From positions 1-5,067 of the forward strand of contig JAUWLH010000130.1 in assembly GCA_030613835.1 (NCBI GenBank): a DNA stretch of 5,067 nucleotides, read 5' to 3'. Below are positions 1-4,847 of this stretch, in pieces. The notes below the pieces were generated by a model. It saw nothing but the letters and a program-made list of their open reading frames with translations, ran no database searches and had not been told where the DNA came from. Position numbers and translations under genes: made by a program. How positions within the stretch are numbered: the stretch's first letter is position 1; the number at the start of each line of letters is the position of its first letter. Source of the DNA: Candidatus Bathyarchaeota archaeon. GTDB taxonomy: Archaea; Thermoproteota; Bathyarchaeia; TCS64.

Positions 1-13
1 ACCAAGAAACCCC

Positions 14-244
14 ATGACATCGACCCCCGACAAAGAGATAGACTGCCTCGGACTGTACTGCCCCGAACCAATATTCAGGGTCAGAACCGCCCTTGACGAT
101 CTTGATAAGGGACAGATACTCAAAGTAACGGCCGACGACCCAGCAGCCGAGGAGGACTTGAAGCGCCTAGCCAAAAGGCTTGGCCACGAGGTCATGGAGA
201 TAACTCACGACGGCGATGAGGTAACCCTTGTCATAAAGAAATAG
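14..244 (+). CDS. tusA: TusA-family sulfur carrier protein (SirA/YedF/TusA fold)
   Basis: This is a 76-residue cytosolic protein of typical TusA length. The family carries a persulfide on one conserved cysteine and passes it between sulfur donors (desulfurases, rhodaneses) and acceptors such as tRNA-thiolation or molybdenum-cofactor enzymes. The diagnostic N-terminal signature is present: D10-C11-L12-G13, then Y15-C16-P17-E18-P19, where Cys16 of the CPxP motif is the expected persulfide carrier. An extra cysteine at 11 is common in archaeal and YedF-like members. A mid-protein DDPAAEEDL segment and a C-terminal VTLVIKK strand fit the two-layer alpha/beta fold. The frame stays open to the window edge, but the ATG at 14 gives the normal family length. 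No Shine-Dalgarno precedes it; its promoter lies outside the window. It converges with the RAM-domain gene. The family call is firm; the partner is unknown, but the iscS-iscU operon and the rhodaneses nearby suggest Fe-S or thiolation sulfur supply. Confidence 0.93.
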   Translation: MTSTPDKEIDCLGLYCPEPIFRVRTALDDLDKGQILKVTADDPAAEEDLKRLAKRLGHEVMEITHDGDEVTLVIKK

Positions 245-294
245 CTGACTTATTCACACATATTATTCTAAAAACTAATTTTCGTCGCTAGAAA
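245..294. terminator. AT-rich convergent intergenic region, probable bidirectional terminator
   Basis: The 50-bp gap between the converging tusA and RAM-domain genes is AT-rich. It holds a short T run on the plus strand (around 279-282) and an A run (about 271-275) that reads as T on the minus strand. Archaeal termination often needs only such T tracts. I see no strong hairpin, so this rests on context and composition. Confidence 0.3.
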
Positions 295-525
295 TCATGT
301 GATTACCATTGTCACGGTACAAACGATATCTTTCTGTCTTCGTATGTTCCAGCTGAGGATATCATCGAGCTGCTTCATGGAGCCCGTTTCAACGAGGAGG
401 ATTATGTCGTGATCCCCCGTAACTATGTGCGCTTCCTTCACGCCAGGGATTTTCCTCAATCCCTCAAGTACCTGGCGCTCCTTCCCTATCTTAGTGTTGA
501 CGAGAACCCAAGCTTGATTCATCAT
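295..525 (-). CDS. Stand-alone Lrp/AsnC ligand-binding (RAM) domain protein
   Basis: A 76-residue protein consisting only of the RAM domain that forms the C-terminal half of Lrp/AsnC regulators; there is no helix-turn-helix. Visible family marks are the first strand AWVLVNTKIGKE (5-16), the helix ending in IPGVKEAHIVTG (26-37), the G37-D38-H39-D40 turn equivalent to the family GxYD, a strand IILLVE (41-46), and a closing strand ending in TMVIT. Such domains assemble as dimers or higher oligomers and bind amino acids or other small effectors between subunits. The frame extends upstream to an ATG at 603, but the domain begins at the paired ATGs at 525 and 522, and a TATA-like box at 553-559 would start transcription just before them, so I chose 525. 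A weak GGAG lies just before the start. The gene diverges from iscS, so it may sense an effector such as an amino acid, but it cannot bind DNA alone in the usual way. The effector is unknown. Confidence 0.82.
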   Translation of the reverse strand: MMNQAWVLVNTKIGKERQVLEGLRKIPGVKEAHIVTGDHDIILLVETGSMKQLDDILSWNIRRQKDIVCTVTMVIT

Positions 526-552
526 ACTCCATGGTTTCCAAAACATCGCTGG

Positions 553-559
553 AATATTT
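553..559 (-). promoter_or_regulatory. TATA-like box for the RAM-domain gene
   Basis: Minus-strand AAATATT, preceded by purine-rich ACAG, ends 27 nt before the ATG at 525. This is the archaeal TATA spacing for a transcript starting a few bases before that codon, and it supports the shorter start over the ATG at 603. Read from sequence only. Confidence 0.5.
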
Positions 560-614
560 CTGTTATGTTTTTCACCAAACAGGAAATATGCGGGCGATTT
601 CATCTCTGTTATTC

Positions 615-623
615 TTTAAATAA
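615..623 (+). promoter_or_regulatory. TATA box of the iscS-iscU operon (leaderless)
   Basis: TTTAAATAA is centred about 29 nt upstream of the iscS ATG at 648, the classic distance for an archaeal promoter whose transcript begins at or next to the start codon. No Shine-Dalgarno lies between the box and the ATG, which agrees with leaderless translation. The box sits within an AT-rich near-palindrome (609-623, TTATT and AATAA arms). On the minus strand it would start transcription near 593 and could be a second promoter for the RAM-domain gene. Confidence 0.6.
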
Positions 624-647
624 CCCGCTTCTCCCTAGGATACAACC

Positions 648-1826
648 ATGTCCGATATTCTCAAGGTGTACATGGACAACGGGGCGGGAAAACCTGTTGA
701 TCCTAAAGTTCTAGACGAGATGAACCTGTACCAGACTGAATTTTACGGAAACCCAGCCTCGTTCCACACCAAGGGCTTCGAGGCGCTCACGGCCCTCAAA
801 ACCGCTAGGGAGCGGGTGGCCACGCTCATCAACGCGGACCCCAAGGAGATCATATTCACCTCGGGGGCCACAGAGGCAAACAACCTAGCCTTGATCGGCG
901 GCGTGCGAAGATACAAGAAGCGTGGGACGAAAGTGGTCATCTCAGCGGTTGAGCACATAAGCGTTATCAACATCACCAAAGTACTCAGGAGAGAGGGGTT
1001 CACAGTTGAGCTTTGTCCCGTGGATGAGCACGGAGTCATCAAGCTGGAGGAGCTAGAGAAAATGGTGGACGATGACACTGTCATGGTCTCCATCATGGTG
1101 GCGAACGGCGAGATAGGAACCATCCAGCCTATTAAGGAAGCGACCGAGATCGCCCACAGTCATGAGGCTCTTTTCCACACTGACGCGACTGCTGCTATGG
1201 GGCAGATCGACCTGGATGTCAGGCACTCGGACGTGGACTATATGACCCTGTCCAGCAACGATATGTACGGCCCAAGGGGGGTCGGCGCACTCTACATCAA
1301 GACGGGGGTCCGTCTTACCCCCCTGATGATAGGAGGTGGGCAAGAGCAGGGGGTTCGCTCAGGCACGGAAAACGTCGCGGGGATAGTCGCGATGGGAAAG
1401 GCTGCCGAGATAGCCAAGGAGGAACAGGAGGGAGAATCCAAGAGGCTCAGCGAGCTCAGAGACGCGCTCATTAAGGGTATGCTGAAAGCCATACCCGAGA
1501 GCTACCTGAACGGCCACCCGGAGAATAGGCTACCCAACAACGCCAATATCCGGTACAGTTTCATCGAAGGCGAGGCACTCATCATGAGCCTGGACGCCAT
1601 CGGTGTCCAGCTCTCAAGTGGAAGCGCGTGCGCTGCAAAGACGCTTGAGCCCAGCCACACACTGCTGGCGTGCGGCTTAAAGCACGAGGAAGCGCACGGG
1701 AGCCTGGTCTTTACGTTGGGAAAGAATAATAATCGCCGACAGGTGGATTACGTTATACAGGAGCTGCCGGGAATAGTGAACAGGCTTAGAGCCATGTCCC
1801 CCCTGACGCCTGAGGAGCTAAGATAA
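648..1826 (+). CDS. iscS: IscS/NifS-like protein lacking the PLP-anchoring lysine (A. fulgidus type)
   Basis: A 392-residue fold-type I aminotransferase-class V protein, full length for the IscS/NifS family. Conserved landmarks are the SGATEANNLA phosphate loop (72-81), His103 of the E-H pair that stacks on the PLP ring, Asp179 of FHTDAT, the GGGQEQGVRSGT segment (229-240), and Cys328 in the SGSAC mobile loop that normally carries the persulfide. The signature SxHKxYGPKG is instead SSNDMYGPRG (202-211): Asn204-Asp205 replace His-Lys, so the Schiff-base lysine is missing. Gly154 (usually Asn), Ala182 (usually Gln) and Val354 (usually Arg of IRFSLGR) also depart from the desulfurase norm. From memory, A. 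fulgidus IscS has the same SSND motif, was purified with PMP and no desulfurase activity, and forms a complex with IscU in which its loop cysteine can ligate the cluster. The frame is intact and shares a stop/start overlap with iscU, so it is not decaying. I infer a scaffold partner or persulfide relay rather than an ordinary desulfurase. Translation is probably leaderless. Confidence 0.93.
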   Translation: MSDILKVYMDNGAGKPVDPKVLDEMNLYQTEFYGNPASFHTKGFEALTALKTARERVATLINADPKEIIFTSGATEANNLALIGGVRRYKKRGTKVVISAVEHISVINITKVLRREGFTVELCPVDEHGVIKLEELEKMVDDDTVMVSIMVANGEIGTIQPIKEATEIAHSHEALFHTDATAAMGQIDLDVRHSDVDYMTLSSNDMYGPRGVGALYIKTGVRLTPLMIGGGQEQGVRSGTENVAGIVAMGKAAEIAKEEQEGESKRLSELRDALIKGMLKAIPESYLNGHPENRLPNNANIRYSFIEGEALIMSLDAIGVQLSSGSACAAKTLEPSHTLLACGLKHEEAHGSLVFTLGKNNNRRQVDYVIQELPGIVNRLRAMSPLTPEELR

Positions 1827-2197
1827 TGTATAGCGAAAAAGTATTGGAACACTTTAAGCATCCCCAGAACGTGGGTGAGATGAAGGACGCCGACGGCACG
1901 GGAACCGTAGGCAACCCCGTCTGTGGCGATATGATGTCAATGTACATCAAAGTCAAGGACGACACGATCGAGGAAATCTCATTCAAGACATTCGGGTGTG
2001 GTGCGGCTATCGCAACCAGCAGCATGACCACAGAGTTGGCCAAGGGAATGACCCTCGATGAGGCAATGGAGCTATCGAGGCAAGATGTCGCGGAGGCACT
2101 GGACGGCCTACCTCCGGTAAAGATGCACTGCAGCAATCTAGCAGCAGATGCTCTACATGAGGCCATCAAGAACTACAGGGAGAATAAGGAGAAATGA
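1826..2197 (+). CDS. iscU: Fe-S cluster assembly scaffold IscU
   Basis: A 123-residue IscU/NifU N-terminal-domain protein, close to the roughly 128 residues of bacterial IscU. It is the scaffold on which [2Fe-2S] and [4Fe-4S] clusters are built before transfer to apoproteins. All ligands are visible: Cys33 in GNPVCGD, with Asp35 whose mutation stabilises the cluster in homologues; Cys58 in FGCGAAIA; and His101-Cys102 in VKMHCSN. An LPPVK motif (95-99), the Hsp70-type chaperone site in bacterial and mitochondrial IscU, is intact, although no HscA/HscB gene is in the window. Its ATG overlaps the iscS stop by one base (TAATG), with GAGGAG at 1812-1817 eight bases upstream, so the two are translationally coupled. 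It most likely works as a complex with the lysine-less IscS, whose loop cysteine could supply sulfur or a fourth cluster ligand. Confidence 0.97.
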   Translation: MYSEKVLEHFKHPQNVGEMKDADGTGTVGNPVCGDMMSMYIKVKDDTIEEISFKTFGCGAAIATSSMTTELAKGMTLDEAMELSRQDVAEALDGLPPVKMHCSNLAADALHEAIKNYRENKEK

Positions 2198-2331
2198 GTG
2201 AAAAGATAAAGTGCGGTATCTGCGGGATGATTGCTGAGGGCGATGATTGCCAGTTGATGACAGTCATTGTAGACGAGGAAGGAAAGGAGACCAAGGTCTG
2301 CTGCCACCACGTCACCGATGGTAAAGAATAA
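2194..2331 (+). CDS. 45-aa Cys/His-rich small protein in the isc operon, unknown function
   Basis: A short frame starting at an ATG that overlaps the iscU stop by four bases (ATGA), the arrangement of a coupled operon gene. GGAG lies two bases upstream and GGGAG (2178-2182) eleven bases upstream. The product is acidic and rich in possible metal ligands: Cys7-x2-Cys10 in CGICGM, Cys19, then Cys36-Cys37-His38-His39 in KVCCHHV. The order CxxCGM, an acidic stretch, a V.D.EGK strand and a terminal CC pair resembles very small zinc-ribbon or TRASH/YHS-like treble-clef metal-binding modules, but the match is by eye and spacing differs from the standard TRASH pattern. I do not recognise the family. 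Overlap with iscU, cysteine pairing and the terminator right after it argue that it is a real third gene, possibly an iron, zinc or Fe-S-binding accessory of cluster assembly. Coding is likely; function is inferred only from context. Confidence 0.72.
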   Translation: MSEKIKCGICGMIAEGDDCQLMTVIVDEEGKETKVCCHHVTDGKE

Positions 2332-2336
2332 TTCCC

Positions 2337-2354
2337 TATTTTTAACAATTTTTT
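2337..2354 (+). terminator. Oligo-T terminator of the isc operon
   Basis: Two T tracts, five T at 2339-2343 and six T at 2349-2354, begin a few bases after the stop codon of the small Cys/His protein. Archaeal RNA polymerase terminates on such runs without needing a hairpin. The position marks the end of the iscS-iscU-small protein operon. Confidence 0.6.
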
Positions 2355-2380
2355 CAATTAATCGCAGTCAAGTGTGTATC

Positions 2381-2387
2381 TATTTAA
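2381..2387 (+). promoter_or_regulatory. Candidate TATA box upstream of the membrane protein gene
   Basis: TATTTAA lies in the AT-rich gap after the isc terminator and would start transcription near 2410. That gives a leader of about 118 nt before the chosen start at 2528, containing a 24-codon frame (2429-2503). It competes with a closer TATATA at 2462-2467. Confidence 0.35.
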
Positions 2388-2461
2388 CCTCGTGTTCAGT
2401 GTATCCGTTTTGACTAAACAGAGTGGTTATGGTTGAGGAGAAACGCATTAAACAGTCATTC

Positions 2462-2467
2462 TATATA
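2462..2467 (+). promoter_or_regulatory. Alternative TATA box (TATATA) for the membrane protein gene
   Basis: TATATA would place the transcript start near 2490, giving a short leader of about 35-40 nt that includes the AAGGAG ribosome binding site. This fits a normal SD-led mRNA better than the upstream box does, but the sequence cannot decide between them. Confidence 0.4.
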
Positions 2468-2513
2468 GAGAAAACAGTAAAGATAATTAAGCAGCGGAGC
2501 TAACAGTTGCTGC

Positions 2514-2519
2514 AAGGAG
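2514..2519 (+). promoter_or_regulatory. Shine-Dalgarno that fixes a TTG start
   Basis: AAGGAG lies eight bases before the TTG at 2528. The alternative in-frame TTG at 2507 is upstream of this motif and has no SD of its own, so 2528 is the better start. Confidence 0.65.
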
Positions 2520-2527
2520 TAATTAAA

Positions 2528-3121
2528 TTGGACAAGGAAAGGCTGGCAACCCGCATCAGTATCATATTTAATGCTCCGTTAATGATGCTAGTCACGTTCA
2601 TACCCCTGATAATAACCTACGGCCAGGGAAACAAGTGGACCCTATTTTTCATCACCAGTTTTTTCGGGTGCTTTTTGCCCATGTTAAGCGTTTTCGCGTT
2701 CCTCAAGTTTGGGGTCATCAGTGATTTCTATGCCTCCAACAAGGACGAGCGTTTCTTACCGTTCATGACAACCATCGGCAGTTACCTGATTGGCTTGGCT
2801 CTGCTGATAAGCGTAAATTCCCCTGGACCCGTGACAGCGCTGATGGCATCGTACATTGTCAATGGCCTCGTGATGGTTTTTATCACTTTGAAATGGAAGA
2901 TCAGCATACATGCCTCGGGCATCGCGAGTCCCATCATGGCACTGATATTCTTCCTAGGATCAAGCCTTATCCCTCTAGTTATATTGTTTTTACCGGTTGC
3001 ATGGGCCAGGCTTGAGTTGAAGGCACACAGCAAGTGGCAGCTCACCATGGGGGCCGTGGTAAGCGGCATACTGACATGGATACAGATGGGGCTGTACACT
3101 AACTACATTTTCCTGATGTAG
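2528..3121 (+). CDS. PAP2-like integral membrane protein (divergent phosphatase family)
   Basis: A 197-residue, strongly hydrophobic protein with about six membrane segments (roughly 11-30, 38-60, 80-97, 101-121, 132-157, 172-193), matching the six-helix core of membrane PAP2 phosphatases, which hydrolyse lipid or polyprenyl phosphates. Three weak motifs occur in the right order: K72-x2-R75-x2-P78 after helix 2 (compare KxxxxxxRP), S126-x-H128-A-S-G (compare PSGH) and R161-x5-H167-x3-Q171 (compare SRxxxxxHxxxD, with Asp replaced by Gln). These suggest a PAP2-superfamily relative that may still use His128 and His167, though the non-canonical spacing leaves catalysis uncertain. The TTG start at 2528 has an AAGGAG eight bases upstream. 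It is transcribed apart from the isc operon, behind a terminator, and converges on fprA with a 14-bp gap, so no functional link to sulfur metabolism is implied. The substrate is unknown. The membrane call is firm and the family call moderate. Confidence 0.8.
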   Translation: MDKERLATRISIIFNAPLMMLVTFIPLIITYGQGNKWTLFFITSFFGCFLPMLSVFAFLKFGVISDFYASNKDERFLPFMTTIGSYLIGLALLISVNSPGPVTALMASYIVNGLVMVFITLKWKISIHASGIASPIMALIFFLGSSLIPLVILFLPVAWARLELKAHSKWQLTMGAVVSGILTWIQMGLYTNYIFLM

Positions 3122-3135
3122 AAAAAGGGAAAAAA
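3122..3135 (-). terminator. T-rich terminator of fprA in the convergent gap
   Basis: The 14-bp gap between the two converging stop codons is pure A/G on the plus strand. On the minus strand it therefore reads as two T tracts around CCC immediately after the fprA stop, a good archaeal terminator. The plus-strand membrane gene gets no T tract here, so its transcript may run into the 3' end of fprA. Confidence 0.5.
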
Positions 3136-4308
3136 TTATTCCTTTACCTTCTTGGCAACATTTACGCCAAACTCGTAGGCAATCTTCCACTCATCATCGG
3201 TGGGCCTAAATGTCACGTCTATATCGCTCTCCATGATCTCGATGCCGGCTAGCTGCATCTGTTCCTCCACCAGTTTCTTGGCACCACCCGCCCAGCCATA
3301 GCTGCCGAAACCCGCCCCGAACTTGTTCATGGGTTTGAGTCCTCTCATGTAGGCCAGGAAGCTTGCTACTGGTGGGAAGACATTGTTGTTCAGCGTGGGG
3401 CTTCCAACGAGGACCGCTCTTGCCTCAAGTATTGCCGCCATCACGTCGCTACGGTGGCGGCTGGTCAGGTTGAAGACCTTGCACTCGACTCCTTCAGACC
3501 CCACGCCCTCGGCTATGGCGTAGGCCAGGTTCTGGGTGCTCTTCCACATTGAATCATACGCGATGACCACCTTCTCCTTGTTCTCGCCGGCGACCCAGCT
3601 GATGTACTTCGTCAGGATGTCCCCGATGTCCTTCCTCCAGATGACGCCGTGACTCGGCGCGATCATATCAATGGTCACACCGTCCAGGGCCTTCAACGCC
3701 CTGTCGACGCTCCTGTTGAGGGGCATCAGTATGTTGGCGTAGTAGGTCAACGCCTCCTGCCACAGCTCATCTTGGTCAACTTGGTCGTTGAAGCGACCTG
3801 TCGATGCTATATGCTGGCCGAAGGCATCGTTGCTGAGGAGAAGCTTGTCCTCCGGGATGTAGCTTACCATGCTGTCAGGCCAGTGGGCCATGGGCACAGG
3901 TACGAATGTGATGGTCTTATCACCTAGATTTACCTCGGGCATCTCCTTGGTCGTTGTGATGGGGATGTCGCCGTGGTACTTTGTGATGATCTTCTGTCCA
4001 TGCGCCGTGGCTATGATCTCTGCTTGGGGCGCCTCCTCCCTGTGGAACCTGGCTAGGCTGCCCGAGTGGTCGGGTTCAGCGTGGTTGCTTATGATGTAAT
4101 CGATCTTGGCTGGGTCCACTATCTCCTTGATATGCCGGAGCATGGTCTCGTAGAACGGCGCCTTCACGGTGTCTACAAGGGCTATTTTGTCCGATACGAG
4201 CAGGTACGAGTTGTATGTCGTGCCCCTGTGTGTGATGTATCCGTGGAAGTTATTGATATCCCAGTCTACGGCCCCCACCCAGTAGACTCCCTCTTTTAGC
4301 TGGATCAT
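3136..4308 (-). CDS. fprA: FprA-type flavo-diiron protein (A-type flavoprotein, probable F420H2 or NO/O2 reductase)
   Basis: A 390-residue soluble flavo-diiron protein of typical length, reducing O2 to water (or NO to N2O) in anaerobes. The N-terminal metallo-beta-lactamase-like domain (about 1-245) has all the diiron ligands: His76-x-Glu78-x-Asp80-His81 in NHAEPDHSG, His142 in MAHWPDSM, Asp161 in SNDAFG and His220 in PSHGVIW. The flavodoxin domain (about 246-390) has the FMN phosphate loop AYDSMWKST (250-258), GSPTLNNN (302-309) and FGSYGWAGG (334-342). In methanogenic archaea the electron donor is coenzyme F420H2; rubredoxin serves in others, and the sequence alone does not decide. The frame opens at a GTG at 4341, but family alignment (YWVGAVDW nearly N-terminal), a TATA-like box at 4344-4350 and a GTGAT three bases upstream all favour the ATG at 4308. 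It diverges from an anchored rhodanese across a palindrome, so the two may be co-regulated under oxidative or sulfur stress. Confidence 0.95.
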   Translation of the reverse strand: MIQLKEGVYWVGAVDWDINNFHGYITHRGTTYNSYLLVSDKIALVDTVKAPFYETMLRHIKEIVDPAKIDYIISNHAEPDHSGSLARFHREEAPQAEIIATAHGQKIITKYHGDIPITTTKEMPEVNLGDKTITFVPVPMAHWPDSMVSYIPEDKLLLSNDAFGQHIASTGRFNDQVDQDELWQEALTYYANILMPLNRSVDRALKALDGVTIDMIAPSHGVIWRKDIGDILTKYISWVAGENKEKVVIAYDSMWKSTQNLAYAIAEGVGSEGVECKVFNLTSRHRSDVMAAILEARAVLVGSPTLNNNVFPPVASFLAYMRGLKPMNKFGAGFGSYGWAGGAKKLVEEQMQLAGIEIMESDIDVTFRPTDDEWKIAYEFGVNVAKKVKE

Positions 4309-4343
4309 AATATCACTATCAGCTTCGATCCAACGGGTCACAC

Positions 4344-4350
4344 GATAAAA
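4344..4350 (-). promoter_or_regulatory. TATA-like box of fprA
   Basis: Minus-strand TTTTATC predicts a transcript start near 4320-4322 and a leader of about 12-14 nt before the ATG at 4308. The GTG at 4341 would lie upstream of the transcript start and so cannot be the initiator from this promoter. The box forms one arm of the palindrome at 4344-4367. Confidence 0.45.
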
Positions 4351-4367
4351 GGGTAACCCCTTTTGTC
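4344..4367. repeat. 24-bp imperfect inverted repeat, candidate operator between fprA and rhodanese
   Basis: The arms are GATAAAAGGG and CCCTTTTGTC around a TAAC spacer. Nine of ten arm positions pair, and the mismatch is a T-G. The element covers the fprA TATA-like box and sits just upstream of the TATA-like box of the divergent rhodanese gene (4372-4379). A dimeric regulator bound here could block fprA and affect the rhodanese. No T-rich transcript end or coding region explains the symmetry. The regulator is unknown. Confidence 0.55.
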
Positions 4368-4371
4368 AAGG

Positions 4372-4379
4372 TTCATAAT
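4372..4379 (+). promoter_or_regulatory. TATA-like box of the first rhodanese gene
   Basis: TTCATAAT is centred about 26 nt upstream of the ATG at 4402, the leaderless archaeal spacing. The box is a weak match to the consensus, so confidence is limited. Confidence 0.4.
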
Positions 4380-4401
4380 CCGCGAATGAATATCAGTGAT
4401 T

Positions 4402-4812
4402 ATGGGTGTTTCAAAAAGGACAAGTGTAATTGTCGTAGGTGTTGTCGCGGTTTTAGCGATACTAGCTGCCTTCAATACGCAGGACTTTTTCAGAAGCGAC
4501 AACTACGGTGATGTAACGGTTAACGAGGCATGGGGCCTCATCCAGAACAAGCCCGGGCTGGTGATTCTCGATGTCAGGACACAGTCCGAGTACGATGAAG
4601 CCCATATCGAGGGGGCCATCCTAATCCCAGTGCAGGAGCTACCTGAAAGGCTTGATGAGCTGAGTAAGAACGACGGGATTCTGGTTTACTGCCGCACTGG
4701 TAACCGCAGCAGCACGGCGGTGGGGATAATGGAAGATGATGGCTTTTCCAAGATATACCACATGAATCAGGGGATCAGCGTCTGGCTCTCCGAGGGTCTC
4801 CCGGTAGTTTGA
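4402..4812 (+). CDS. Membrane-anchored single-domain rhodanese (sulfurtransferase)
   Basis: A 136-residue protein with an N-terminal signal anchor (basic KR at 5-6, hydrophobic about 8-24) followed by one rhodanese domain (about 36-136). Rhodaneses move sulfane sulfur through a cysteine persulfide. Key residues are visible: LDVRT (56-60) with the family Asp and Arg, E63-Y-D-E-A-H68 of the ExxxxH pattern, and the active-site loop Cys97-R-T-G-N-R-S103, which is catalytically competent. The domain should face outside the membrane, so it may handle extracellular sulfur species or thiosulfate, though a cleaved or lipoprotein form is not suggested (no lipobox Cys; the only cysteine is Cys97). A GTG at 4396 is in frame two codons earlier; the ATG at 4402 fits the TATA spacing better. 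It diverges from fprA over a palindrome and is followed by a second anchored rhodanese. Confidence 0.92.
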   Translation: MGVSKRTSVIVVGVVAVLAILAAFNTQDFFRSDNYGDVTVNEAWGLIQNKPGLVILDVRTQSEYDEAHIEGAILIPVQELPERLDELSKNDGILVYCRTGNRSSTAVGIMEDDGFSKIYHMNQGISVWLSEGLPVV

Positions 4813-4817
4813 GTTAG

Positions 4818-4824
4818 TTTATTA
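4818..4824 (+). promoter_or_regulatory. TATA-like box of the second rhodanese gene
   Basis: TTTATTA, six bases after the preceding stop codon, is centred 27 nt upstream of the ATG at 4848, and no Shine-Dalgarno lies between. This suggests the second rhodanese has its own leaderless promoter and is not only read from the first gene. Confidence 0.5.
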
Positions 4825-4847
4825 CGAGCCACACCACCTTTTGCGGC

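Noticed and set aside
526..603. N-terminal extension of the RAM-domain gene to the ATG at 603
   Set aside because: The 26 extra residues lie before the RAM domain start and show no domain. A TATA-like box inside this stretch (553-559) points to a transcript starting just before 525.
634..639. CCTAGG hexamer palindrome before iscS as an operator
   Set aside because: A six-base palindrome is too short and too common to support without further copies.
409..714. Plus-strand 101-codon open frame
   Set aside because: It runs antisense to the RAM-domain gene and across the iscS promoter into iscS in another frame; its product resembles no family.
743..1492. Minus-strand open frames opposite iscS
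   Set aside because: Low-complexity Ser/Thr-rich translations typical of shadows of a real gene on the other strand.
648..1826. iscS as a decaying pseudogene because the catalytic lysine is lost
   Set aside because: The frame is intact, the stop overlaps the iscU start, Cys328 is kept, and the same Asn-Asp motif is recalled from A. fulgidus IscS.
3649..4299. Plus-strand open frames within fprA
   Set aside because: Antisense shadows of a firmly identified flavo-diiron protein; no recognisable motifs.
4309..4341. GTG start at 4341 for fprA
   Set aside because: It adds 11 residues before the family N-terminus and lies upstream of the transcript start predicted from the TATA-like box at 4344-4350.
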